NCBI GenBank assembly: GCA_003955985.1 | Contig: CP033784.1 | Location: forward strand, 806,001-870,000 | DNA: 64,000 nt | Direction: 5' to 3' | DNA from: Corynebacterium jeikeium | Lineage (GTDB): Bacteria > Actinomycetota > Actinomycetes > Mycobacteriales > Mycobacteriaceae | Translations under genes and position numbers: made by a program | The notes under the pieces: model-generated | Seen by the model: only the letters and a program-made list of their open reading frames with translations | What the model was told of the DNA's origin: nothing | Databases searched by the model: none | Shown here: one piece after another, positions 51,285 through 58,908 of the stretch | How the letters are laid out: each line of letters starts with the position of its first letter | Position numbering within the stretch: the stretch's first letter is position 1

Positions 51285-52250
51285 TTACTCGACGGTCATC
51301 ACAATCTTGCCGTCAGCGTGCCCGTCTTCCAATACTCGGTGGACCTCCGCGACCTCGGTGAGATTCTTAGTCAGTCCGATAGGAAGTGAAATCTCACCGG
51401 CAACCACGCGGTCGGCCAGGTCGGCGTAAATAGTCGTGTCATTCGAAATAGCCGGAATGTGCGCCTCAATGCCACGTTCCTTCGCCGGTGCCAGATCGGC
51501 CAGTGAAGGTAGCGCCACGATCCGACCATCCGATGGCAACACATCCAGCGAGGGCAGGAAGGTGTCGAAGTACACGCCATCGAGCACAACATCTACGCCC
51601 TCGGGGAACCGTCGACGCACAACCTCGAATACATCTTCCGCTGTGTAATCAAGATGCTGCGCGCCAAAGCCCACTAGTTTTTCATGATGGCGTGACGACG
51701 CACTGGCCAACACAGTTGCGCCACGGGCAACTGCCAGCTGCGTCATCAGCTGGCCAACGCCGCCGCCGGCACCATGAATGAGTACGGTGTCACCGCTTTT
51801 TACCTTCGCTAGCTGATCGACAGCCACGGTCGCCGTGATTCCCACTAGGGCAAGGCCCGCAGCGGTTACGTCGTCAAGCGAATCGGGTGTTCGAACCACA
51901 CCGTCGGCGGGGAAGACGTTGTGCGTTGCGTAGGTGCCGCGGAAGTCATCGAAGCCGCGCATGCCGAAGACTCGGTCGCCGGGGTGGAAGTTGTCCACAC
52001 CTTCGCCGACGGCAACGACTTCGCCAGCGGCTTCGCGTCCGAGGACGGCGGGAGGGGTGAACTTTGCGCACAGACCGGAAGAGCCATCGCGCATCTTGTA
52101 ATCCAGCGGATTCGCGCCGATGGCTGTGGTTTTGACCAGGATTTCGCCGGGACCGGGCTCCGCAGGGGTGCGGGAAACCTGCGTGAACTCATCGGGGTCG
52201 CCAAAGCGATTGATGATCATTGCGTATGCGTTGCCTGAATTTGCTGCCAT
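51285..52250 (-). CDS. NADPH-dependent quinone oxidoreductase-like protein
   Basis: A 321-residue zinc-free MDR enzyme of the QOR type. MIINRFGDPDEFTQV starts the fold; ANPLDYKMRDG, PAVLGREAAGEVVAVG and the Rossmann motif VLIHGAGGGVGQLMTQLAVARGA follow, then a GRIVALPSL strand and IGLTKNLTEVAEVHRVLEDGHADGKIVM at the C-terminus. It likely reduces quinones or unsaturated carbonyls with NADPH. ATG 52250 is chosen because TACAGT ends 7 nt before it; GTG 52259 and ATG 52256 lie inside that interval. It is separated by 30 nt from the GntR gene and may have its own leaderless mRNA. Confidence 0.86.
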   Translation of the reverse strand: MAANSGNAYAMIINRFGDPDEFTQVSRTPAEPGPGEILVKTTAIGANPLDYKMRDGSSGLCAKFTPPAVLGREAAGEVVAVGEGVDNFHPGDRVFGMRGFDDFRGTYATHNVFPADGVVRTPDSLDDVTAAGLALVGITATVAVDQLAKVKSGDTVLIHGAGGGVGQLMTQLAVARGATVLASASSRHHEKLVGFGAQHLDYTAEDVFEVVRRRFPEGVDVVLDGVYFDTFLPSLDVLPSDGRIVALPSLADLAPAKERGIEAHIPAISNDTTIYADLADRVVAGEISLPIGLTKNLTEVAEVHRVLEDGHADGKIVMTVE

Positions 52251-52263
52251 GTCCATCACTGTA
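52251..52263 (-). promoter_or_regulatory. -10 element for leaderless oxidoreductase transcript
   Basis: On the minus strand TACAGT (52258-52263), then 7 nt to ATG 52250. Confidence 0.5.
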
Positions 52264-52280
52264 GTCCTAGCAGCTAATTA

Positions 52281-52967
52281 TCAACGGTCGGCAAGCGGGA
52301 GGGCAGCGGTGACGGCACTGAACGACTCATTGAGGTAGGCGCTGAGGAGGTCGGCGGCGTGGTTTGGGGTGTCCTCGATGAGAACTTTGGCGATACTGAT
52401 GTGGCGATCGGCGTATCGGGCATGGAGTTCGATGCTTTGGGGGTAGGAGAGGAAGCAAAGACGGAGTTGGGCCTGAATTGATTCGGCGGTGGCTAACAGG
52501 TCGGGGGACCCGGAAGCTCTGACGATGGCGAGGTGAAAGGCATTATTCCGTTCGGGAAGGTTCAATGATGACTGTGAACCACAAATAGAAAGAATCTCTT
52601 CGCCGAGGAGCTTTGCCTGGCTCTTGCTTAGCGATCGCAGTGTTCCGCATTCGACGACATGGCGAAAGGCATACAGTTCGCGGATGCGTTGTTTGTCGAA
52701 GGAAGCGATAAACACGCCGTGATGAGGGATGTGAGTAAGTAGCCCCTCAGATTCCAGCTTGCGGTAGACCTGTCGGATGGTGTTGCGACTGACCTGCAGT
52801 CGCGCAGCAAGTTGGGTTTCACGGAGCTGCTCGCCACTGTAGTGCTTTCCGGCGAGAATCTCTCGGCGCAGGACAGTTGCGGTGACATCCGCTACTGAAA
52901 CGTCTTGTTGTTTTTCCCCAGAGGACGTGTGGGTCTGATCGTCGAGGATGCTTCCGGGGGTAGTCAT
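52281..52967 (-). CDS. GntR/FadR-type regulator, probably of the pxp operon
   Basis: A 228-residue transcription factor. Residues 28-95 are the GntR winged helix (ADVTATVLRREILAGKHYSGEQL, LAARLQVSRNTIRQVYRKLESEGLL). A FadR/VanR-type all-helical ligand domain follows (ELYAFRHVVECGTLRSL, NNAFHLAIVRASGSPDL, HARYADRHISIAKVLIEDTP), with the His/Asn residues typical of the metal-containing pocket. It is divergent from the NRAMP-pxpABC genes, so it likely controls them in response to a carboxylate such as 5-oxoproline. That target is inferred from position. TAGTCT lies exactly 7 nt before ATG 52967. Confidence 0.86.
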   Translation of the reverse strand: MTTPGSILDDQTHTSSGEKQQDVSVADVTATVLRREILAGKHYSGEQLRETQLAARLQVSRNTIRQVYRKLESEGLLTHIPHHGVFIASFDKQRIRELYAFRHVVECGTLRSLSKSQAKLLGEEILSICGSQSSLNLPERNNAFHLAIVRASGSPDLLATAESIQAQLRLCFLSYPQSIELHARYADRHISIAKVLIEDTPNHAADLLSAYLNESFSAVTAALPLADR

Positions 52968-52980
52968 GTAATACAGACTA
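52968..52980 (-). promoter_or_regulatory. -10 element for leaderless GntR transcript
   Basis: On the minus strand TAGTCT (52975-52980), then 7 nt to ATG 52967. Confidence 0.5.
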
Positions 52981-53026
52981 CTAAAGCACTTTTGTGTGGC
53001 GGCCATCACCAATTAACATACGAGAC

Positions 53027-53086
53027 ATTGTTCAACAATCTCTGTGCAGGCGATCTTCAACGTAGGAATCCTTCAACGTGGGAATC
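53027..53086. promoter_or_regulatory. Repeat-rich control region of the NRAMP-pxp operon
   Basis: ATTGTTCAACAAT (53027-53039) is a 13-bp palindrome. CTTCAACGTAGGAATC (53055-53070) and CTTCAACGTGGGAATC (53071-53086) are head-to-tail copies with one mismatch. TTCAAC is common to all three. They lie between the divergent GntR gene and the transporter, where operator sites are expected. Confidence 0.6.
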
Positions 53087-53115
53087 GTCAGACTTGTAGG
53101 GAAAGGCCTTACGCT

Positions 53116-54327
53116 ATGGACGCTTCAACATCTGCCCATAAGGCGCGGCGAACGGCACTCCTCGGCGCCGTATTCCTGATGGCGACCAGTGCTATCGGGC
53201 CGGGCTTCCTCACCCAGACCGCAACCTTTACGGCCAAGCTTGGCGCGGCTTTCGCCTTTGCCATTGTGATCTCGGTGCTTCTTGATATCGCGATTCAGCT
53301 CAACGTGTGGCGAGTGATTGCTGTCTCTGGACGCCGCGCGCAGGAGCTCGGCAACGCCGTGCTTCCGGGGCTGGGCTGGTTAATGTCAATTCTCATTGTC
53401 ATCGGTGGTGTGGTCTTCAATATTGGCAACGTCGGCGGTGCTGGACTTGGTGCGAACGCGATGTTGGGCGTGGACGCAAAGATTGGCGGCATTGTTACTG
53501 CAATCCTCGCCATTGGCTTCTTCCTCTCCCGGCGGGCGGGTATGGCGCTGGACAAGGCACTCGTTGTGCTCGGTGTCGTGATGATTCTGGTCACTGGAAT
53601 TGTGGCGTTCAGTTCTAACCCGCCAGTAGGGGAAGCACTGAAGAACACGGTCATGCCCGACACGATTGACTTGTTGGCAATCATCACGCTCGTCGGTGGC
53701 ACTGTTGGCGGGTACATTACTTACGCTGGCGCTCACCGCATGCTTGATGCTGGCGCCGGCGGTGTAGAGAACCTCGCACAGACCACTCGCTCATCTGTTA
53801 CGAGCATCATCGTCACAGCCATCATGCGTTTCCTCCTTTTCCTAGCTGTCTTGGGAGTGGTTGCGGGTGGCGTGGTCCTCAATACGGATGGAAACCCCGC
53901 TGCAGAGGCATTCCAAGCTGCGGCAGGAGATTGGGGTATGCGCTTCTTTGGCGTTGTCCTGTGGGCTGCGGGAATCTCGTCGATTGTGGGTGCCAGCTAC
54001 ACCTCAGCAACATTTCTGACTCGTTCCTCGGGTGCTGGAGCCAAGACTCAAAACACGATCACCATTGTCCTAATTGCAATCTCCACGCTGCTCTTCGGTC
54101 TCATCGGTACGGCTCCAGCGACGCTGTTGGTTTTCGCCGGAGCCTTCAATGGTTTGGTTCTTCCAATTGGCGTTACTGTGCTGATTTACATCGCGCTGTT
54201 CCGTGCGGATCTCATGAATGGTTACAAGTACCCGAAGTGGTTGGCGGCTATCGGAATCTTGGGTGTCGCAGTCGCCTGGTTCTTGGCGTGGCGCTCATTC
54301 GGCGGTGTGTTTGAAATGCTCGGCTAA
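53116..54327 (+). CDS. NRAMP-like transporter of the 5-oxoproline operon (YcsG-like)
   Basis: A 403-residue membrane protein with about eleven hydrophobic segments. TSAIGPGFLTQTATFTAKLGAAFAF corresponds to helix 1 of the NRAMP fold, but the DPGN metal motif is replaced by AIGPGF, as in the divergent YcsG-like branch. In B. subtilis ycsG lies beside pxpABC genes (ycsF, kipI, kipA). Metal transport is therefore doubtful; uptake of 5-oxoproline or a related compound fits the neighbours better, by inference. ATG 53116 follows GAAAGG at about nine bases; an earlier in-frame start would run through the operator repeats. Confidence 0.82.
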   Translation: MDASTSAHKARRTALLGAVFLMATSAIGPGFLTQTATFTAKLGAAFAFAIVISVLLDIAIQLNVWRVIAVSGRRAQELGNAVLPGLGWLMSILIVIGGVVFNIGNVGGAGLGANAMLGVDAKIGGIVTAILAIGFFLSRRAGMALDKALVVLGVVMILVTGIVAFSSNPPVGEALKNTVMPDTIDLLAIITLVGGTVGGYITYAGAHRMLDAGAGGVENLAQTTRSSVTSIIVTAIMRFLLFLAVLGVVAGGVVLNTDGNPAAEAFQAAAGDWGMRFFGVVLWAAGISSIVGASYTSATFLTRSSGAGAKTQNTITIVLIAISTLLFGLIGTAPATLLVFAGAFNGLVLPIGVTVLIYIALFRADLMNGYKYPKWLAAIGILGVAVAWFLAWRSFGGVFEMLG

Positions 54328-54420
54328 TCCCCCCCCCGGTTTCTCGCACAGCTCAGATGAGAACCAACATAACAACGGTACAAAGACCAGCATTATTACT
54401 TGGAAGGAGCGGTGACGTTT

Positions 54421-55194
54421 ATGGGCGCCACTATCGATCTCAACTCTGACCTTGGGGAAGCGTTCGGCTCGTGGAAGATGGGTGATGATATCGCTCTGCT
54501 GAACATTGTGACCAGTGCCAATATTGCCTGCGGGTATCACGCGGGTGACGCTAGCGTCATGATGGAGACCTGTGAGGCAGCTGCTGCGCGCGGAATTCGC
54601 ATCGGCGCGCACGTCGCCTACCGCGATCTCCCCGGGTTTGGACGACGTCGCATGGATTACGCACATCGAGAATTGCGAGCCGAAACCGTCTACCAGATTG
54701 GTGCACTTTCGGCATGTGCACGGGCGGTGGGTACCGAAGTTTCCTACGTCAAGCCCCATGGTGCCCTCTACAACCGCATCGCAGTGGATGAAAATCAGGC
54801 CGCTGCAGTGGTGGAGGCGCTCCTGCTCGCTCGCTCCACCTGCGGAGATGAGCTTGCCATTATGGCGCAGCCGGGGTCGGTCATCGAACGGCTCAGCCTC
54901 GACGCGGACCTCCCTGTGATTAGGGAAGCTTTTGCAGATCGCGCTTACAACTCCGATGGAACTCTGGTGTCCCGAGTACTCGAGGGGTCGGTCATTGTAG
55001 AACCCGATGCCGTCGTCAAACGCGTCATTGCAATGGCTAGCGGGGAACCAATCGTCGCCTACGACGGTTCACCGTTGACCGTGCAGGCTGACTCTATTTG
55101 TTTGCACGGAGACACCCCTGGTGCGGTCGAACTCTCCCGTATGATTCGCCAAGGGCTCGTCGACGCCGGAGTCACCGTCGCTGCCCACGTATAG
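54421..55194 (+). CDS. pxpA: 5-oxoprolinase subunit PxpA
   Basis: LamB/YcsF-family subunit of the ATP-dependent 5-oxoprolinase that opens 5-oxoproline to glutamate. The 257-residue product has IDLNSDLGEAFGSWKMGDD at the N-terminus, then SANIACGYHAGDASVM with conserved His/Asp, RIGAHVAYRDLPGFGRR, YVKPHGALYN and ICLHGDTPGAVELSR. ATG 54421 is preferred. GGAAGGAG at about 54402-54409 is 11 nt upstream; a GTG at 54412 is too close to it. The gap after the transporter contains a run of nine C (54329-54337). Confidence 0.93.
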   Translation: MGATIDLNSDLGEAFGSWKMGDDIALLNIVTSANIACGYHAGDASVMMETCEAAAARGIRIGAHVAYRDLPGFGRRRMDYAHRELRAETVYQIGALSACARAVGTEVSYVKPHGALYNRIAVDENQAAAVVEALLLARSTCGDELAIMAQPGSVIERLSLDADLPVIREAFADRAYNSDGTLVSRVLEGSVIVEPDAVVKRVIAMASGEPIVAYDGSPLTVQADSICLHGDTPGAVELSRMIRQGLVDAGVTVAAHV

Positions 55195-55265
55195 CGCGGA
55201 CTCGCACACCGGTCTTATCAACCGCAGTTTTTCAACCCCGCAAGAAAGAAAGGATCAGCACCGCC

Positions 55266-55919
55266 ATGGCCGAGATTCGCCCTATGGGAACAAATGCGCT
55301 GCTTATCGACTATTCATCATCGGCCAATCCGTTGGCGAAGGTACTTCGTGCACACTCTGCTGCGGCTGAGATTGAGGGACTCGTTGACAGGGTACCTGCA
55401 GCCCAAACGCTCCTTCTTCGCTTTCGCGGACCGGCTCGTCGTTACCTCGGCGCAGTAGAAACCGCGCTGCGGGGCAACAATGCGCAGAGGCAGACCGTCG
55501 ACAAGCGAAAAACAATGACGATTCCCGTTCACTATGACGGCGCGGACCTTGAGTCCTTGGCACAAAGCCTTGGGATGAGCCCTCAAGCGTTAATCGATTG
55601 GCACTGCGAACGCCCTTGGACGGCCGCGTTCGGTGGATTCGCGCCGGGCTTTTATTACATGGTGCGCGGGAGCGGTCAGGGGTGGCCAGAGCCGCTTGAT
55701 ATTCCCCGCCTTACGACGCCGCGCACTCGAGTTCCCAAGGGCTCCGTCGGACTTGCGGGCCAATTCGCAGGTGTATATCCCATCGATTCGCCCGGTGGCT
55801 GGCAGCTCTTGGGACATACAGATGTGGAGATGTGGGACTTGAATCGGCCTAATCCGGCGCTGCTTGAGCCCGGGGTTGAGGTGCAATTTGAAGCGACTTC
55901 TACGGTGAGTGCGGCGTAG
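55266..55919 (+). CDS. pxpB: 5-oxoprolinase subunit PxpB
   Basis: KipI-like subunit (217 residues) that works with PxpC as the ATP-dependent part of 5-oxoprolinase. Family features are IRPMGTNALLIDYS near the start, the IPVHYDGADLESLAQSLGMS segment, WTAAFGGFAPGFYYMVRG, and PRTRVPKGSVGLAGQFAGVYP followed by PGGWQLLGHT. AGAAAGGA lies about eleven bases before ATG 55266. An open frame further upstream overlaps pxpA and is not conserved. Confidence 0.93.
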   Translation: MAEIRPMGTNALLIDYSSSANPLAKVLRAHSAAAEIEGLVDRVPAAQTLLLRFRGPARRYLGAVETALRGNNAQRQTVDKRKTMTIPVHYDGADLESLAQSLGMSPQALIDWHCERPWTAAFGGFAPGFYYMVRGSGQGWPEPLDIPRLTTPRTRVPKGSVGLAGQFAGVYPIDSPGGWQLLGHTDVEMWDLNRPNPALLEPGVEVQFEATSTVSAA

Positions 55920-55937
55920 AAAAAGGGGGCGGAAGAG

Positions 55938-56822
55938 ATGAAGAATTCTATCGAGATTATTCGACCCGGCATATTGACGACGATTCAGGATTTGGGCCGT
56001 GCAGGGCAAGGCAGCCTGGGCGTGAGTACTTCCGGTGCGTTCGACCACGAGTCCGCGGCAGCTGCTAACCGGATGGTTGTCAACGAAGAAAGCCTGGCGG
56101 TGCTTGAGTGCGTCGTCGGCGGGTTGGAGTTCCAAGTAGCGGAGGGAGCAATCATATCCTTCGCAGGAGCCCACGGTGAGGTGACTGTCGAGCAGGATGG
56201 CAAGGTCATCAAGACCTCGATGAATAGTCGAATTGTGGTCGGGGCGAAGGCAATTGTGCGGCTTGGTACCTTCGATGCAGGTCTTCGCGGGTACGTCGCG
56301 ATTCGAGGGGGCATCGATGTCGCGGAAGTGCTGGGCTCGAGGTCATACGATACGCTCGGCAAGCTCGGCCCAGCGCCTTTGCAGGCCGGTCAGGTCTTGC
56401 AGGTCGGCGACCCGGAGTATTCGACGGGGTCGTCAATCGCAATTTATCCCGCGCCTCATTGGTCGAGCGAGGCTGCGCGCTTAGATGTTGTTCCTGGCCC
56501 TCGGGCGGACTGGTTTACGCGGGAAAGCGTCAGTGATTTCTTTCACGAGACATGGACCGTGACGCAAGAGGCCAACCGCGTCGGACTTCGGCTGAATGGG
56601 ACTACTCTTGAGCGCCAGGTCACCCATGAGTTGGCAAGCGAGGGAATGGTCCCCGGTGCGATACAAGTGCCCGCATCGGGGCAGCCGATTATTTTCGGTC
56701 CTGATCATCCGGCGACGGGTGGATATCCGGTCATTGGTGTGTTGACGGAGCCGTCATTGTCGAGGGCCGGGCAATTGGTGCCCGGCGCGAAGGTACAATT
56801 CCGCCGGGTGCGGGCGGTATAG
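55938..56822 (+). CDS. pxpC: 5-oxoprolinase subunit PxpC
   Basis: KipA-like biotin-dependent-carboxylase fold subunit (294 residues). Marks are IIRPGILTTIQDLGRAGQGSLGVSTSGAFDH, AANRMVVNEESLAVLECVVGGL, RGYVAIRGGIDV, LGSRSYDTLGKLG, and GMVPGAIQVPASGQPIIFGPDHPATGGYPVIGVL. It starts 18 nt after pxpB with GGGGGCGGAAGAG ahead of the ATG. It is the last gene of the transporter-pxpABC unit; no hairpin terminator is obvious after it. Confidence 0.94.
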   Translation: MKNSIEIIRPGILTTIQDLGRAGQGSLGVSTSGAFDHESAAAANRMVVNEESLAVLECVVGGLEFQVAEGAIISFAGAHGEVTVEQDGKVIKTSMNSRIVVGAKAIVRLGTFDAGLRGYVAIRGGIDVAEVLGSRSYDTLGKLGPAPLQAGQVLQVGDPEYSTGSSIAIYPAPHWSSEAARLDVVPGPRADWFTRESVSDFFHETWTVTQEANRVGLRLNGTTLERQVTHELASEGMVPGAIQVPASGQPIIFGPDHPATGGYPVIGVLTEPSLSRAGQLVPGAKVQFRRVRAV

Positions 56823-56895
56823 GTCTGCGGCTTCATTCTGCGCGATGGTGCGCCACTACGTTTGCCAGCTATGAGCGTCACACCGTTCTTCGCAG

Positions 56896-56909
56896 TAAAA
56901 TCAGCCACC
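56896..56909 (+). promoter_or_regulatory. -10 element for leaderless elaA transcript
   Basis: TAAAAT (56896-56901) is 8 nt before ATG 56910. Confidence 0.45.
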
Positions 56910-57377
56910 ATGATTGAACACGCCTCCTTTTCTCAACTCAGCGCGACCGATGCGTATGCCATCTCGGCGCTGCGTACCGACGTGTTCTATCTTGAGCAGT
57001 CCTGTGAGGAGCCGGAAATGGATTGGCGCGACCTGGAAGATACCGCAGAGCACTATTTCATCCGCGACGACAATGACTCCCGCAAGATTATTGCGTACTT
57101 GCGTGTAATTGACACGCTCGATGAGTACTCTTCAAGCTACCCGCGCACCATCGGCCGAGTTGTCGTCGATGCTGCGAGCCGGGGTAGGGGGTTGTCCTCG
57201 AAACTGCTGCAGCAGGTCATCGCTGACCACCCGGATACGGGGCTAATTCTGCATGCCCAGACGCAGGCGAAAGGTGTGTACGAAAAAGCCGGCTTCCATG
57301 AGGTCGGGGAGACCTTCATGGAAGCCGGCATTGAGCACATCACCATGGTTCGTGATGCAGCCCGTGGCGAAGCCTAG
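56910..57377 (+). CDS. elaA: ElaA-type GNAT N-acetyltransferase
   Basis: A 155-residue acyl-CoA-dependent acetyltransferase. The ElaA pattern is visible: ISALRTDVFYLEQSCEEPEMDWRDLEDTAEHYFI, AYLRVIDTLDEYSSSYPRTIGRVVVDAASRGRGLSSKLL with the acetyl-CoA RGRGLSS loop, LHAQTQAKGVYEKAGFHEVGETFMEAGIEHITM. The natural substrate is unknown. ATG 56910 follows the TAAAAT hexamer; upstream in-frame starts at 56862 and 56871 are not conserved. The 3' third contains a very long inverted repeat (57288-57329). Confidence 0.9.
   Translation: MIEHASFSQLSATDAYAISALRTDVFYLEQSCEEPEMDWRDLEDTAEHYFIRDDNDSRKIIAYLRVIDTLDEYSSSYPRTIGRVVVDAASRGRGLSSKLLQQVIADHPDTGLILHAQTQAKGVYEKAGFHEVGETFMEAGIEHITMVRDAARGEA
57288..57329 (+). 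repeat. Long inverted repeat inside elaA
   Basis: An 18-nt arm (57288-57305, starting GCCGGCTTCC) is complementary to 57311-57329 apart from one extra T, around a GGGGA loop. It lies within codons for EKAGFHEVGETFMEAG. Confidence 0.85.
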
Positions 57378-57426
57378 GAATTAATCGCCTAGACTCCGGT
57401 TTGTACGGCGTTGCTTACTTTCGGGT

Positions 57427-58902
57427 TTAAGCGTTGACCTTCGAATCCGCCAGGATGCGATTCAGGGAGTCGATGCTGGCCTTCGCATCGCCGATAAGCA
57501 TGTCGGTGTTTTCGTTGAAGAACAGCGGGTTCTGCACGCCCGAGTAGCCCGAACCCATCGACCGCTTGAGAACAATCACGCGCTCAGATTCCCACACCTT
57601 CAGCACCGGCATACCCGCAATCGGGGAGCCCGGCTGCTCTGCCATCGGGTTGACGGTGTCATTTGCACCGATGACCAGGGTGACATCCACATCAGCGAAA
57701 TCATCGTTGACCTCGTCCAGCTCCAGCACGATGTCGTAGGGAACCTTGGCCTCAGCCAGCAGCACGTTCATGTGACCCGGCAGGCGGCCAGCGACTGGGT
57801 GGATACCGAAGACCACTTCCTTACCGTCGGCACGCAAATTGCGTACCAGATCGGCGACGGCGTACTGAGCCTGTGCCACAGCCATACCGTAGCCCGGAGC
57901 GATGAGGATCTTGTCCGCGTTGCGCAGGATTTCTGCAGTGTCCTCGTGGTTGACCTCAGTGTGGGAGCCTTCCACAGCGCTTGCCGACGTAGCTTCGGAG
58001 CCAAAGCCACCCAGAATAACGTTGGCAAAGGAGCGGTTCATGGCCTCACACATGATGTACGACAGGTAGGCGCCGGAGGAACCAACCAGCGCACCGGTGA
58101 TGATGAGCAGCGGGTTGCCAAGCATGAGACCGGTGAAAGCAGCGGCCCAACCGGAATACGAGTTCATGATGGACACGACAACCGGCATGTCGCCGCCACC
58201 GATGGCGATGACCAAGTGCCAGCCCAAAAACAGGCCCAAAGCAGTCACAGCAACCATGCATGCCCATGCGATGGTGCCGCCCTCGGTGCCGGTTGCGATG
58301 AAGACAGCCAGGAGAACCAGAGTGACCACCAGAATGGCAATGTTCAGAGCATTGCGGCCTGGCAGCAGCAGCGGCGAGCCCTTGATCTTCTCAGACAGCT
58401 TCAGGCCAGCGACGATGGAACCAGTGAAGGTCACAGCGCCGATGAAGACGCCAATGTAGACCTCGCCGAAGTGGAACTTCAGGGCATCGGGGGCGACATC
58501 TTCGGCGAAGATGTAGGAGTTGAAGCCGATGAAGATAGCGCCGAGTCCGACCAGACCATTGAACAGTGCAATCAGCTGCGGCATGCCAGTCATGGCAACG
58601 CTGCGTGCGCGGGTGATACCGATGACACCACCGATGCCGATAGCGACAGCGATGAGAATCAGGGTAATCAGCGGGGAGAAGTGAGTATCCGGCTTGGTGT
58701 CAGCGGTGACGAGTGCCTGAAAGATGGCAATGACGACGGCTACAGCCATACCGGCGATACCGAAGGAGTTACCGCGGCGAGCGGTCTCCGGCTTGGACAG
58801 GCCCGAGAGGGCAGCGAGGAACAGGACGGCGGCGACAATGTAGCCGACGTTGGACAGGCGGTAGGTCCAGTCCAGAAGCGAAGCAGTATCAATGCTAGCC
58901 AT
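57427..58902 (-). CDS. pntB: Proton-translocating transhydrogenase beta subunit
   Basis: Membrane subunit that couples proton flow to hydride transfer from NADH to NADP+. The 491-residue product has about nine helices in residues 1-290. The soluble NADP(H)-binding domain III follows: [20 protein letters not shown] (fingerprint [10 protein letters not shown]), [33 protein letters not shown] loop and [25 protein letters not shown] overlaps the end of pntA just before the ATG, so translation is coupled. No terminator is evident before the convergent elaA. Confidence 0.95.
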   Translation of the reverse strand: MASIDTASLLDWTYRLSNVGYIVAAVLFLAALSGLSKPETARRGNSFGIAGMAVAVVIAIFQALVTADTKPDTHFSPLITLILIAVAIGIGGVIGITRARSVAMTGMPQLIALFNGLVGLGAIFIGFNSYIFAEDVAPDALKFHFGEVYIGVFIGAVTFTGSIVAGLKLSEKIKGSPLLLPGRNALNIAILVVTLVLLAVFIATGTEGGTIAWACMVAVTALGLFLGWHLVIAIGGGDMPVVVSIMNSYSGWAAAFTGLMLGNPLLIITGALVGSSGAYLSYIMCEAMNRSFANVILGGFGSEATSASAVEGSHTEVNHEDTAEILRNADKILIAPGYGMAVAQAQYAVADLVRNLRADGKEVVFGIHPVAGRLPGHMNVLLAEAKVPYDIVLELDEVNDDFADVDVTLVIGANDTVNPMAEQPGSPIAGMPVLKVWESERVIVLKRSMGSGYSGVQNPLFFNENTDMLIGDAKASIDSLNRILADSKVNA

Positions 58903-58908
58903 TAGACT

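Noticed and set aside
53116..54327. Calling the NRAMP-like gene mntH
   Set aside because: The DPGN metal motif is missing and the neighbours are 5-oxoprolinase genes.
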